Below the pieces are notes generated by a model. That model had not been told where the DNA came from, searched no databases, and worked only from the letters and a program-made list of their open reading frames with translations. Shown here in pieces: positions 8,520 through 17,202 of a stretch of DNA of 64,000 bases (positions are counted from its first letter, which is position 1; the number at the start of each line of letters is the position of its first letter). The stretch lies in NCBI GenBank assembly GCA_964418745.1, contig CAYQMX010000008.1:124001-188000 (forward strand), given 5' to 3'. Origin of the DNA: Scleromatobacter sp964418745. Its GTDB lineage: Bacteria > Pseudomonadota > Gammaproteobacteria > Burkholderiales > Burkholderiaceae_C. The translations under genes were made by a program, and so were the position numbers.

Positions 8520-9767
8520 TCACGGCGCGATGAAGTACTGGCCGAGCAACTGCGTCGGGCCGAAGCTGGCGTTGAAGCCGTAGCCGAGGATGTCGACGCC
8601 GCCATCGGCGTGCACCTTCACGGTGGCCCAGGCGTAGTCGCGGTCGGTGGCCGGGTTCGTCAGGACGCCGGCCGCGGCCTGCGCGGCGCTGGCGTCGAAC
8701 GGCGAACCGCCGGAGCCCACGATCACCTGGTAGGCGCCGCCCAGCGGACGCGAGATGTTGTAGGTGTGCATGTGGCCGGTGAAGTACGTCGCGTGGTACT
8801 GCTCGATCACGTTCCAGAACGCGTCGCGCCTGGCCGTGGTCGTGACCGTGGCGTCCAGGCCGGAGCCGGCGACGCCCGGCGCGTAGGCGTAGGTGAAGGC
8901 CGGCTTGTGGCCGAACACGAAGAAGCGCCTGGCGCCGCGGCCCGAGGCGGCGGCCAGGTCGGCGGCCAGCCAGGCGGCCGGCGCCGAGGTCTCCTGGCCC
9001 ACCGGGTCGGTGTTGATCACCGCGAAATGCAGGCCCTGGAAGTCGAAGCTGTACGACAGCTTGCTCTGGTCGGTGGTCAGCGAGTCGGGGCTGTAGCCGA
9101 CCGCGGGGCCGTAGGCCACGTTGGCCGGCGCGCTGCCCAGCACGCTGGCGAAGCGGGCGGTGTCGACGATCAGGTCGCCCATGTTGGCCGCGTAGGCCTG
9201 TTCATTCTCCACCTTGGAGACCTTCTGGCCGTCGCTGTTCTTCGGGCAGGCCTTGCACTCCGTCTCGTGGTTGCCCGGCACCGGGAACACATAGGTGCCG
9301 GTCTCGGGCAGCGGCGCCACGATGCCGCGCCAGAACGCGTACTGGCGGTAGTGCTTCATCAGGTCGGAGCCGACGATGTCGGCCGTGGTCGCCGGCGCCA
9401 CCGGGCCGGTGATCGCGCTCTGGGTGGCGTTGGACGTGTAGCCGTAGTTGGCCCAGCCATAACCGTTGATCATGTCGCCGTTGAAGAACAGCATGGTCGA
9501 CTTCTGCGACTGGATCGTGCGCAGGATGCGCGAGAACGCCTTGGTGTTCTGCAGCCAGGTCGCGTCCTGGCCGTTGAGCGTGGCGCCGACGCTGGCCTGG
9601 TCGTACGTGTTGGGATCCTGGCGCGAATCGCCCACGGTCGAGAACGTGAGCACCACCGGCGTGGTGTCCTGGGCCTGCGCGGCCGGCGCCAGGGCGGCGG
9701 CGGCGAGCGCGGCCAGGGCGGCCCGGGCCAGCGCCGTGGCGGCGATCTTCGAGGAAGCGAGCGTCAT
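8520..9767 (-). CDS. Secreted metallophosphoesterase
   Basis: 415 residues with a signal peptide (AAALAPAAQA, cleaved near residue 32). Calcineurin-like metal-binding blocks appear in order: GDSR, NGDMING, GNHE, GHKP and GHMHTYN. It should hydrolyse phosphoesters outside the cytoplasm. A four-Cys region (ETECKACPK) follows GNHE and is unusual. The start 9767 is preferred over ATG 9773 because AGGA sits 5 nt before the former and overlaps the latter. It is the first gene of the operon with the PEP-CTERM and MauG-like genes. Confidence 0.87.
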   Translation of the reverse strand: MTLASSKIAATALARAALAALAAAALAPAAQAQDTTPVVLTFSTVGDSRQDPNTYDQASVGATLNGQDATWLQNTKAFSRILRTIQSQKSTMLFFNGDMINGYGWANYGYTSNATQSAITGPVAPATTADIVGSDLMKHYRQYAFWRGIVAPLPETGTYVFPVPGNHETECKACPKNSDGQKVSKVENEQAYAANMGDLIVDTARFASVLGSAPANVAYGPAVGYSPDSLTTDQSKLSYSFDFQGLHFAVINTDPVGQETSAPAAWLAADLAAASGRGARRFFVFGHKPAFTYAYAPGVAGSGLDATVTTTARRDAFWNVIEQYHATYFTGHMHTYNISRPLGGAYQVIVGSGGSPFDASAAQAAAGVLTNPATDRDYAWATVKVHADGGVDILGYGFNASFGPTQLLGQYFIAP

Positions 9768-9875
9768 GGTCATCCTGCTTGTTCTCGTTGCCCGGGGGGA
9801 TCCCGCGAGGTCGGACGACTCTAGGCAGCGGCGATGACAGCTTCGTGAACGACCGATGACGCGCCGCGGGCCGCC

Positions 9876-10196
9876 TCAGGCCGGCGGCTCGGGGGCGGCG
9901 GGCGGCGGGACGCAGCCGGCGCGGCGCTCGGCCCAGTAGCCGACGTTGCCGATGACCACGATGGAGCCCGAGACGATGGCGGAGACCGCCGTCACGCCGG
10001 CCGCGGCGATGACCAGCGCCACGCAACCCTGGTTGGCGCAGCGATCGATCGCGCCGATCTGCACCGCCTGCAGTTCCATGTGGCGCGTGACCAGCTGGCA
10101 GCCGCTGTCGTAGTTCTGCACCGTGACCGGCACCACGATGCAGCCGCCTGCCAGCGCGCTGGCGAGGACGGTGGTGGCGGCGGAGCGCAGCGTCAT
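9876..10196 (-). CDS. Small exported hypothetical protein, possible lipoprotein
   Basis: 106 residues. An N-terminal hydrophobic segment ends in ALAGGC (Cys at 19), a weak lipobox because the -3 position is Ala. A second hydrophobic stretch (VALVIAAAGVTAVSAIVSGS) follows, and the end is Pro/Ala-rich. Four further Cys are present. No family recognised. The gene is divergent from the PcaC-PcaD gene. Confidence 0.55.
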   Translation of the reverse strand: MTLRSAATTVLASALAGGCIVVPVTVQNYDSGCQLVTRHMELQAVQIGAIDRCANQGCVALVIAAAGVTAVSAIVSGSIVVIGNVGYWAERRAGCVPPPAAPEPPA

Positions 10197-10266
10197 GGCA
10201 AGCCGCAGTATCCTTCAGGCGCGCCCCGCTTCCCCCCGCGGCTGCGCCATCTTCGAGGGAGTGCAC

Positions 10267-11478
10267 ATGGATCGGCAGGACGACTTCGACCGCGGCGTGG
10301 CCAACCGCCGCGCGGTGCTGGGCGACGCCTGGGTGGACAAGTCGCTGGACAACGCCAACGCGTTCAACGCCGACTTCCAGGCGCTGATCACGCGCTACGC
10401 CTGGAACGACGTGTGGGGCCGGCCCGGCCTGGACCAGACCACGCGCCGCCTGCTGGTGCTGGGCATGACGATGGGCCTGGCGCGCTGGGAGGAGTTCGAA
10501 CTGCACTGCGGCGCGGCGATCCGCTCCGGCGTCCCGCTGGAGAAGATCCGCGAGACGCTGATGCAGGGTGCCATCTACTGCGGCGTGCCGGCGGCCAACA
10601 CCGCGTTCAAGATCACCGTCGGCCTGCTGCGCGAGCAGGGGCTGCTGCCCGGCCCGGCGCCGCTGACCGCCGGCGTGCGCGCGGCCACCCACCACACCTT
10701 CAGCGCGCCGCAGCTGAAGGTGGTGCTGCAGGGCGAGGGCGCGCCCGTCGTCCTGAGCCATGCGCTGGGCCTGGACCTGGGGCTGTGGGACGCGTTCGCC
10801 GGCCGGCTCGCCACCGGCACGCCGGATCGGCCGCGCCAGGTGCTGCGCTACGACCACCGCGGCCACGGCGGCTCGGCCGTGCCGCCCGGCCCGTACGCGA
10901 TGGACGACCTGGTCGACGACGCCGCCCGGCTCGTTCGCGAATGGGGCCGCGGCCCGGTGGCGTGGATCGGGCTGTCGCTCGGTGCGATGGTGGGCCAGGG
11001 CCTGGCCATCCGCCATCCGGAACTGGTCTCGCGGCTGGTGCTCGCCAACACGACCTCCCACTACCCCGCGGCCGCGCAGCCGGCGTGGGTGCAGCGCATC
11101 GCCACCGTGCGGGCCGAGGGCATGGCCGGCATCGCCGACATGGTGCTCGAACGCTTCCTGCACGCCGACTTCCGCGCCGCCGAGCCGGCCGTCACGCAGG
11201 CGGTGCGCGAACGCCTGCTGCGTACCGACCCGGCCGGCTACACGGCCTGCTGCGCCGCGGCCGCCGGCGTCGCCTGGCAGGACGGCCTCGCCGCGATCGC
11301 CTGCCCGACGCTGGTGATCGCCAGCGCGCGCGACGCGGGCACGCCGCCCGCCATGGGCCAGGCGATCGCCGAGCGCATCCCGGGCGCCCGGCTCGAGATC
11401 ATCCAGGGCGCCTCGCACCTGAGCGTGCTGGAGGCGCCGGCGGAGTTCGAGGCGTTGGTGGGGGCGTTCCTCGCGTGA
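10267..11478 (+). CDS. PcaC-PcaD fusion: carboxymuconolactone decarboxylase / enol-lactone hydrolase
   Basis: 403 residues in two domains. Residues 1-130 match 4-carboxymuconolactone decarboxylase: WEEFELHCGAAIRSG, IRETLMQGAIYCGVPAANTAF. Residues about 150-403 are an alpha/beta hydrolase like 3-oxoadipate enol-lactonase: nucleophile Ser237 in GLSLGAMVGQG and the distal His in GASHLSVLEAP. Both catalyse consecutive steps of protocatechuate degradation. The known fusion, PcaL, usually has the order PcaD then PcaC; here it is reversed. ATG 10267 has GAGGGA 6 nt upstream; in-frame upstream codons lack homology. No other pca genes are in the window. Confidence 0.85.
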   Translation: MDRQDDFDRGVANRRAVLGDAWVDKSLDNANAFNADFQALITRYAWNDVWGRPGLDQTTRRLLVLGMTMGLARWEEFELHCGAAIRSGVPLEKIRETLMQGAIYCGVPAANTAFKITVGLLREQGLLPGPAPLTAGVRAATHHTFSAPQLKVVLQGEGAPVVLSHALGLDLGLWDAFAGRLATGTPDRPRQVLRYDHRGHGGSAVPPGPYAMDDLVDDAARLVREWGRGPVAWIGLSLGAMVGQGLAIRHPELVSRLVLANTTSHYPAAAQPAWVQRIATVRAEGMAGIADMVLERFLHADFRAAEPAVTQAVRERLLRTDPAGYTACCAAAAGVAWQDGLAAIACPTLVIASARDAGTPPAMGQAIAERIPGARLEIIQGASHLSVLEAPAEFEALVGAFLA

Positions 11479-11525
11479 TAGCCTCGCCCGTTTCCTGAAC
11501 CGGCCGCACGCGCGGCCTCGCCGCC

Positions 11526-12407
11526 ATGCACACGAAGCCCTACGGACGCGCCGGGTTCGACGTCTCCCTCCTCGGACTGGGCGCCGGCCAGGTCGGCGAC
11601 GAGCGATTGTCCGACGCCGACGCCGCGACGCTGCTGAACACCGCGCTGGACCTGGGCATCACCCTGATCGATACGGCCAGGGGGTATGGCCGAAGCGAGG
11701 AGCGCATCGGCCGCCACCTGGCCCATCGGCGCGCGGAGTTCGTGCTGTCGACCAAGGTCGGCTACGGCATCGCCGGGCATGCCGACTGGACGGCCGGCAT
11801 CATCGAGGCCGGCATCGACGAGGCCCTGCGCCAGATGCGCACCGACCACATCGACATCGTGCACCTGCACTCCTGCGACCTGGCTATCCTGCAGGCCGGC
11901 GACGTCGTCGACGCGCTGGTGCGCGTGCGCGAGAAGGGCAAGATCCGGGTCGCGGCGTATTCCGGCGAGAACGAGGCCCTGGCGCATGCGGTGGCCGACG
12001 GCCGCTTCGGCGGCGTGGAGTGCTCGGTCAACCTGTTCGACCAGGCCAGCCTGGACGGCGCGCTCGCCCGGGCGCACCGCGACGGGCTGGGCGTCATCGC
12101 CAAGCGGCCGCTGGGCAACGCGCCCTGGCGCTTCGGCGAGCGGCCGGTGGGCGACTACGCGGAGGTCTACTGGGAACGCCTGCACGACCTGGCCCTGGAC
12201 ACGGCCGGCCTGCCGTGGGACGAATTCGCGCTGCGCTTCAGCGCCTGGCAGCCCGCGGTGAGCTGCGCCATCGTCGGCACCGCCTCGCTGGCGCACCTGC
12301 GGCACAACGTCGCGCTGGCGGCCAAGGGGCCGCTGCCGCCCGAGTCGTCCGCCGCCGTGCGCCGGCGCTTCGCCGAGCGCGGAGCCGGCTGGACGGGCCA
12401 GGTCTAG
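11526..12407 (+). CDS. Aldo/keto reductase
   Basis: 293 residues, a TIM-barrel oxidoreductase of the AKR superfamily. The catalytic tetrad is present: Asp in LIDTARGYGRSEERIG and Tyr of the same motif, Lys in STKVGYG, and His in IDIVHLHSCD. The nicotinamide cofactor-binding C-terminus reads SCAIVGTASLAHLRHNV. It probably reduces an aldehyde or ketone with NADPH. It begins 47 bp after the PcaC-PcaD gene on the same strand; cotranscription is possible but no substrate link is evident. Confidence 0.9.
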   Translation: MHTKPYGRAGFDVSLLGLGAGQVGDERLSDADAATLLNTALDLGITLIDTARGYGRSEERIGRHLAHRRAEFVLSTKVGYGIAGHADWTAGIIEAGIDEALRQMRTDHIDIVHLHSCDLAILQAGDVVDALVRVREKGKIRVAAYSGENEALAHAVADGRFGGVECSVNLFDQASLDGALARAHRDGLGVIAKRPLGNAPWRFGERPVGDYAEVYWERLHDLALDTAGLPWDEFALRFSAWQPAVSCAIVGTASLAHLRHNVALAAKGPLPPESSAAVRRRFAERGAGWTGQV

Positions 12408-12481
12408 CCCCTCGCCCGGGCGCCGCCGTAACGCCGGCATAACGCTGCCCCGCCTAGATTCGCCCCAACACAGGGGGCGTC

Positions 12482-15400
12482 ATGAACAGGAACGAATCGG
12501 GCCGCAAGGCCCTGGGACCGCTGTCGCGCCGCATGGCGCGCCTGGCCCTGCCACTGCTGCTGGGCGCGCTGGCCGCCTGCGGCGGCGACAGCAGCACGCC
12601 GGCACCGCCACCCAGCGAAGGCTCGGCCACGCTCGGCGCCGCCGGCGGCACCGTCGCCGGGCCCGACGGCACGAGCCTGTCGATCCCGGCCGGCGCGCTC
12701 GACGCCGACGCGACGTTCCGCATCGCCCGGGACAGCCGGGGCGCACCGGCGCTCGTCGGCATCACGACGCTCTCGCCGATCTACGCCGTCACGCCGCACG
12801 GCACGGCCTTCGCCACGGATGCACTGATGGCGCTGCCGTACAACGCCGCACTGGCGCCGGCGGGCACCCTCCCGGTCGTGCTGCGCGGCGAGCCCGACGG
12901 CACCTGGCACGTCCAGCCGCTGGTGGCATCGGCCCCCGGCGTGGCAAGCATCGACGTCGCCGGCCTGTCCTGGTACGCGATCGGCGTGTGCACGCCCGGC
13001 GACGCCGGCGTCTTCGGCTTCGGCATCGGCGACTGCCCGACCAACAGCCAGCTCAAGCTGGAAGTCCTCGACGGCAGCGGCGTCGCGATCCCGGTGGCGC
13101 GCGACGCGCTGGGCCGCGCCCTGCCCTTCCTGCCCGAGATCACGGCGCCCACCGACGTGGTCGTGCGCGCGAGCTGGACCCGCCCGGCCGGCGTCGACCG
13201 GGTCGACTCGATCGTCGTTTCCGCGAGCAACCTCGGCACGCTGCTGGCGCGCGACGTCAACCAGGCGTCCTTCGCGCAGGACATCGTCGTCCATTTCGAC
13301 CCGCACAGCGTGGCGGGGGCCGGCGGCGCCAACGGCATCGTGCAGCGCGTGCGCGCCGACACCTCGTACTGCTTCCACGGCTTCATCATCGGCCGCGGCG
13401 ACAACCAGACCGTCTGCTGGAGCTTCGACACCGACATCGCGTTCCGCCTGCACGACCTCGGCACGCCCGGCGCGCCGGCCATCGCCACGCAGCCGCAACC
13501 GGTGAGCGTGACGGCGGGCCAGCCGGCCACGTTCACGGTGGCCGCGAGCGCCGCCGGCACGCTCACGATCGCCTGGCAGCGCAGCAACGACGGCGGCGCC
13601 ACCTGGAGCGCCACCGGCACGACCACGCCCGGCCTCACGCTCGCCACCACCACGCTGGCCGACAACAACGCGCTGTTCCGCGCCCACCTGTGCGACGTCG
13701 TCGGCGCGCAGCAGTCCTGCGTCGACAGCGCGGCGGCGCCGCTGACCGTGCTCGCCGCCAACGTCGCGCCGGTCTTCGTCACGCAGCCCGCGGACGCGAG
13801 CATCGTCGAGGGCCAGACCGCCAGCATCACGGTGAGCGCCTCCGGCGCGCCGGCGCCGCGGCTGCGCATCTACCAGGTCGGAACGATCCTGGACTCGCTG
13901 GTGCGCGAATGCCCCGCGCCCGGCACCGGCAGCAGCGCGTCGTGCAGCTACGCCACGGCGGCCCTGGCGGCCAGCCAGTCGAGCCTGCAGTTCTATGCCG
14001 TGGCCGACAACGTCGCCGGCTCGGCGCGCAGCAGCACGGCAACCGTGACCGTGACCAGCGCCGCCGCGGTGCCGGTCATCACCCTGCAGCCGGTGGCCAC
14101 CAGCACGGCCGTGGGCGGCAGCGCCAGCTTCACGGTCACCGCGACCGGCACCGCGCCGCTGTCCTACCAGTGGCAGTTCAACGGCAATCCCGTGGCCGAC
14201 GCCACGGCGGGCGCATCGAGCTCGGGCATCGCGGGCAGCCAATCGTCGCTGCTGACCATCAGCAACGCGCAGACGGCCGACGACGGCGACTACCGCGTGG
14301 TGGTCAGCAACGGTGCCGGGCCCGCCTACAGCCTGAGCGCGCACCTGACGGTGACGGGCGGCGTCGACGTGGCGCCCGCATTCACCCAGGCGCCTGCGAA
14401 CCAGACGCTGGTCGAGGGTGGCGGCGCGACATTGACCGTCGCCGCCAGCGGCAGCCCGGCGCCCGACATCGTCTGGTTCTTCCTGTTCGGCGGCGTCTAC
14501 ACCCCCCTGCCGCTGGCCCCGGGCGGACCGGTCGCCGTGGGCGCGTGCGCCGCGACCGCGGCCTACGGCGCCACCACGGCGACCCTGAAGCTCACGGCGG
14601 TGTCCATCGGCTGCGACGGCGGCGGCGTCGTCGCGAAGGCCGTCAACCGGGCCGGCGATGCGCTGTCGACGCCCGCGACCCTGAGCGTGCAGGCCAACGC
14701 GGTCTCGCTCGCCGGCGCGTGCTTCGGCGACCCCAGCGGCTGGTGCTACCTGCAGCCGGCGCCGGTCGCCGATCCCCTGACCGGGCTGGTCGTCGACGCC
14801 GCCGCGGGCAAGCTCGTCGCGCTCGGCCAGGTCAACGGCACGGTCATGACCAGCACGGACAACGGCAACTCGTGGTCTGTCAGCTGGAACGCGGCGCGCT
14901 ACAACTGGAGTTCCGTCGCGCAGCCCGCCAGCGGCATCCTGGTGGCCACCGGCAACCTGCCGTCGCAGGGACAGAGCATCTTCCGCAGCGTCGACGGCGG
15001 CGCCACCTGGACGACGGCCTTCGACGGCGGTTGCTGCGAAGCGATCGGCGCGGTCGCCTTCGCGGACGCCAACGTCGGCGTCGCCGTCGGCTCGAAGGTC
15101 TGGCGCACCGTCGACGGCGGGGCGACCTGGGCCCAGGTCAGCATCCCGCTGGCGACGCTGCCGGCCATCGGCGGCCTCTACCGCCTGGCCTACGCGGGCA
15201 ACAACGTGTTCGTCGCGACGGCCGGCACGGGCACGTTCCTGCGCAGCGCCGACGGCGGCCTGACCTGGAGCCGGATCACGACGGCCGGCACCGACTTCCT
15301 CGTCGACCTGGCCTTCGGCGGCACCGGCTTCGGCGTCGCGCAGCAGCAATCGCAATCGCAGGTGCTGCGCACCACCGACTACGGCGCCACCTGGACGGTC

Positions 15401-16681
15401 GTCAACGTGACCTTGTCCGGCGGCGGCGGAACGGTGGCCTTCGCCGACGCCAACACGGTCGTCGTGATCGGCCAGTACAGCGCCTTCATCCGCTCGACCG
15501 ACGGCGGCGCGACCTGGACCGATCCCGACTACGACATGGCCGGCGGCCAGAACAACTGGCGCGCGCAGTTCGCCAACGCCTCGCTCGGCTTCGCGGTCGG
15601 CCAGTACGGCGCCGTGGCGCGCACCTTCGACGGCGGGCAGACCTGGACGCGCATCGCCGGCGGCCGGCTCGACGACACGATCCAGCAGATCGAGGAAGCG
15701 CCGGGGGGCGGCGTCACGCTCGCCACCAACCTGCGCGACCAGGTGCGCCGCAGCACCGACGCCGGAGCGACCTGGAGCGACGGCCAGGCGACGTCGTTCA
15801 ACGGGCCCGCGGCGATCTCGTTCGGCAATGCGAGCACCGTCATGGCCGCCAGCCTGTTCGGCACCGTGGCGATCTCCACCGATGCCGGCGGCAGCTTCAC
15901 CTCGGTGGTCGACGACTCGACCGTGAACTTCAACACCGTCGCCATGGCCTCGGCGACCACGGCCATCGTCGCCGGCCGCACCTCGGGGTCGACCTCCCCG
16001 GACCTGGGCGGCTTCATGCGCCGCACGACCGACGCCGGCGCGACCTGGTCGCCGGTCACGCTGCCGACGACCAGGTGGTTGTGGGCGGCCCGCTTCCTGA
16101 CGCCACAGGTGGGGCTGGCGGGCGGCCAGGGCGGCGCGCTGCTGCGCACCGCCGATGGCGGCGCCACGTGGTCGGCGATCGACCTCCAGCCGGCGAGCGT
16201 CAACGACACCGTGCAGTTCATCGCCCGGGTGACCGACACGGTGGCCATCGTCTCGACCGACAGCGAGATCAAGCGCAGCACCGACGGCGGACTGACCTGG
16301 ACCCGCGTGTACCTCAACAACGGCGGCAGCATGCGCGGGGTCGCGTTCCGCGACGCCAGCAACGGCATCGCGGTCGGCTACGAGCTGCTGCGGACGGCCG
16401 ACGGCGGCCAGACCTGGACCCCGATCGCCATTCCGGTTGGCAACTTCATCAGCGGGGTCGCCTGGGCCGGTTCCACGACCCCGGTGATCGGCGGCGACGG
16501 CGGCAGCCTGCTGCGCAACCAGCGCAGCGGCGCCCTCGGCCTGCGCCAGGGCCGACCGCTGGCCGTGCGCGCCGTGCCCACGCAGGGATCGCTCGCCAAG
16601 GCCCCGCTGCGCGGGCGGGCGGCGGGCGCCCCCGTGAAGCGGGGCGCGGCGACCGCCGCCGCCACGACCCGGAGGCCATGA
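12482..16681 (+). CDS. Large surface lipoprotein with Ig-like domains and Asp-box (BNR/YCF48-like) repeats
   Basis: 1399 residues. The signal ends in LAACGG, a good lipobox, so the protein is likely lipid-anchored. Residues about 40-80 have a ZU5-like segment (GGTVAGPDGTSLSIPAGALD). Then about four Ig-like domains (about 330-750; repeats such as VTAGQPATFTVAA, IVEGQTASITVSA, YQWQFNGNPV). Residues about 785-1350 hold 13 Asp-box motifs of type S/T-x-D-x-G-x-T/S-W (for example STDGGATW), a YCF48/sialidase-like beta-propeller. No sialidase Arg triad is recognisable, so an enzyme role is not supported. Binding, adhesion or assembly is an inference. The C-terminal ~60 residues are basic and Pro/Ala-rich. 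Confidence 0.85.
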   Translation: MNRNESGRKALGPLSRRMARLALPLLLGALAACGGDSSTPAPPPSEGSATLGAAGGTVAGPDGTSLSIPAGALDADATFRIARDSRGAPALVGITTLSPIYAVTPHGTAFATDALMALPYNAALAPAGTLPVVLRGEPDGTWHVQPLVASAPGVASIDVAGLSWYAIGVCTPGDAGVFGFGIGDCPTNSQLKLEVLDGSGVAIPVARDALGRALPFLPEITAPTDVVVRASWTRPAGVDRVDSIVVSASNLGTLLARDVNQASFAQDIVVHFDPHSVAGAGGANGIVQRVRADTSYCFHGFIIGRGDNQTVCWSFDTDIAFRLHDLGTPGAPAIATQPQPVSVTAGQPATFTVAASAAGTLTIAWQRSNDGGATWSATGTTTPGLTLATTTLADNNALFRAHLCDVVGAQQSCVDSAAAPLTVLAANVAPVFVTQPADASIVEGQTASITVSASGAPAPRLRIYQVGTILDSLVRECPAPGTGSSASCSYATAALAASQSSLQFYAVADNVAGSARSSTATVTVTSAAAVPVITLQPVATSTAVGGSASFTVTATGTAPLSYQWQFNGNPVADATAGASSSGIAGSQSSLLTISNAQTADDGDYRVVVSNGAGPAYSLSAHLTVTGGVDVAPAFTQAPANQTLVEGGGATLTVAASGSPAPDIVWFFLFGGVYTPLPLAPGGPVAVGACAATAAYGATTATLKLTAVSIGCDGGGVVAKAVNRAGDALSTPATLSVQANAVSLAGACFGDPSGWCYLQPAPVADPLTGLVVDAAAGKLVALGQVNGTVMTSTDNGNSWSVSWNAARYNWSSVAQPASGILVATGNLPSQGQSIFRSVDGGATWTTAFDGGCCEAIGAVAFADANVGVAVGSKVWRTVDGGATWAQVSIPLATLPAIGGLYRLAYAGNNVFVATAGTGTFLRSADGGLTWSRITTAGTDFLVDLAFGGTGFGVAQQQSQSQVLRTTDYGATWTVVNVTLSGGGGTVAFADANTVVVIGQYSAFIRSTDGGATWTDPDYDMAGGQNNWRAQFANASLGFAVGQYGAVARTFDGGQTWTRIAGGRLDDTIQQIEEAPGGGVTLATNLRDQVRRSTDAGATWSDGQATSFNGPAAISFGNASTVMAASLFGTVAISTDAGGSFTSVVDDSTVNFNTVAMASATTAIVAGRTSGSTSPDLGGFMRRTTDAGATWSPVTLPTTRWLWAARFLTPQVGLAGGQGGALLRTADGGATWSAIDLQPASVNDTVQFIARVTDTVAIVSTDSEIKRSTDGGLTWTRVYLNNGGSMRGVAFRDASNGIAVGYELLRTADGGQTWTPIAIPVGNFISGVAWAGSTTPVIGGDGGSLLRNQRSGALGLRQGRPLAVRAVPTQGSLAKAPLRGRAAGAPVKRGAATAAATTRRP

Positions 16682-16794
16682 ACCAGCGCGGCCCGCGCGG
16701 GGCCTGCGCCCGGCGCGGGCCGGCGGTGGCGTTCCCATGCATTCCGGCGCGCCGCGCACCGGCCGATGTCAGCGGACCATAAGATTCCAGTCCT

Positions 16795-16811
16795 ATGCTG
16801 CAATGCAGCAT
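16795..16811. repeat. Perfect 17-bp palindrome over a gene start
   Basis: ATGCTGCA-A-TGCAGCAT is perfectly symmetric. It covers both candidate ATG codons (16795, 16810) of the next gene. A TAAGAT hexamer (16780-16785) places a transcription start just before it, so it could be an operator or an RNA hairpin that hides the start codon. Confidence 0.6.
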
Positions 16812-17151
16812 GAACGCCTACCTGCCTTCCGCGGCGCGCCAGGACATCGAGGACATCCTGGCGAACCTGCACCACGCACGTCGCACCGGCGATCTCGGTC
16901 GCCTGGCGCTGCTGGTTTACTGGGACGTGCGCAAGTGGGCGCGCTGGGCGCATCGCGACGCGCTCGCCCAGCGCGCCAGCGACCTGCTGACCCTGCAGCC
17001 CCATCCCGACCGGGCGACCTTCCTGGCGATGGTCGACGCCATCGTCGAGGAACTGGAGCGCATCCACGCGCGCCAGGACTGCCCCGTCCCGGGCGGCGGA
17101 CCGCCCGGCAGCCGCCCCCCGGGCGTACCCGCGGGACCGACCCCCGCTTGA
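16810..17151 (+). CDS. Hypothetical protein
   Basis: 113 residues from ATG 16810 (118 if ATG 16795 is used; neither has a Shine-Dalgarno). Mostly helical and charged in residues 5-85 (for example ILANLHHARRTGDLGRLALL), followed by a Pro/Gly-rich tail. I recognise no family. It lies just upstream of the hemerythrin gene on the same strand, 51 bp apart, but an FNR-type box overlaps the end of this gene, so the hemerythrin gene has its own promoter. The palindrome over the start is its most notable feature. Confidence 0.55.
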   Translation: MNAYLPSAARQDIEDILANLHHARRTGDLGRLALLVYWDVRKWARWAHRDALAQRASDLLTLQPHPDRATFLAMVDAIVEELERIHARQDCPVPGGGPPGSRPPGVPAGPTPA

Positions 17152-17161
17152 TCCGCGTCAA
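17148..17161. promoter_or_regulatory. FNR/Anr-type box for hemerythrin gene
   Basis: TTGATCCGCGTCAA matches the FNR consensus TTGAT-N4-ATCAA in nine of ten positions. A TAGTGT hexamer lies at 17184-17189; with a start near 17196 the box is centred at about -41.5, the class II activator position. Its regulated gene, a hemerythrin, fits oxygen or nitric-oxide control. Confidence 0.65.
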
Positions 17162-17202
17162 GTCCCTGGCGGGCACGCACCGCTAGTGTGGACGGCACCC
17201 GC

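Noticed and set aside
14842..16440. The 13 Asp-box repeats as a sialidase
   Set aside because: No FRIP motif or Arg triad is visible, so only a propeller-like, non-enzymatic role is proposed.
12404..16759. 1451-codon minus-strand frame opposite the large lipoprotein gene
   Set aside because: Low-complexity shadow; the plus-strand lipoprotein has a signal peptide, a lipobox and repeated motifs.
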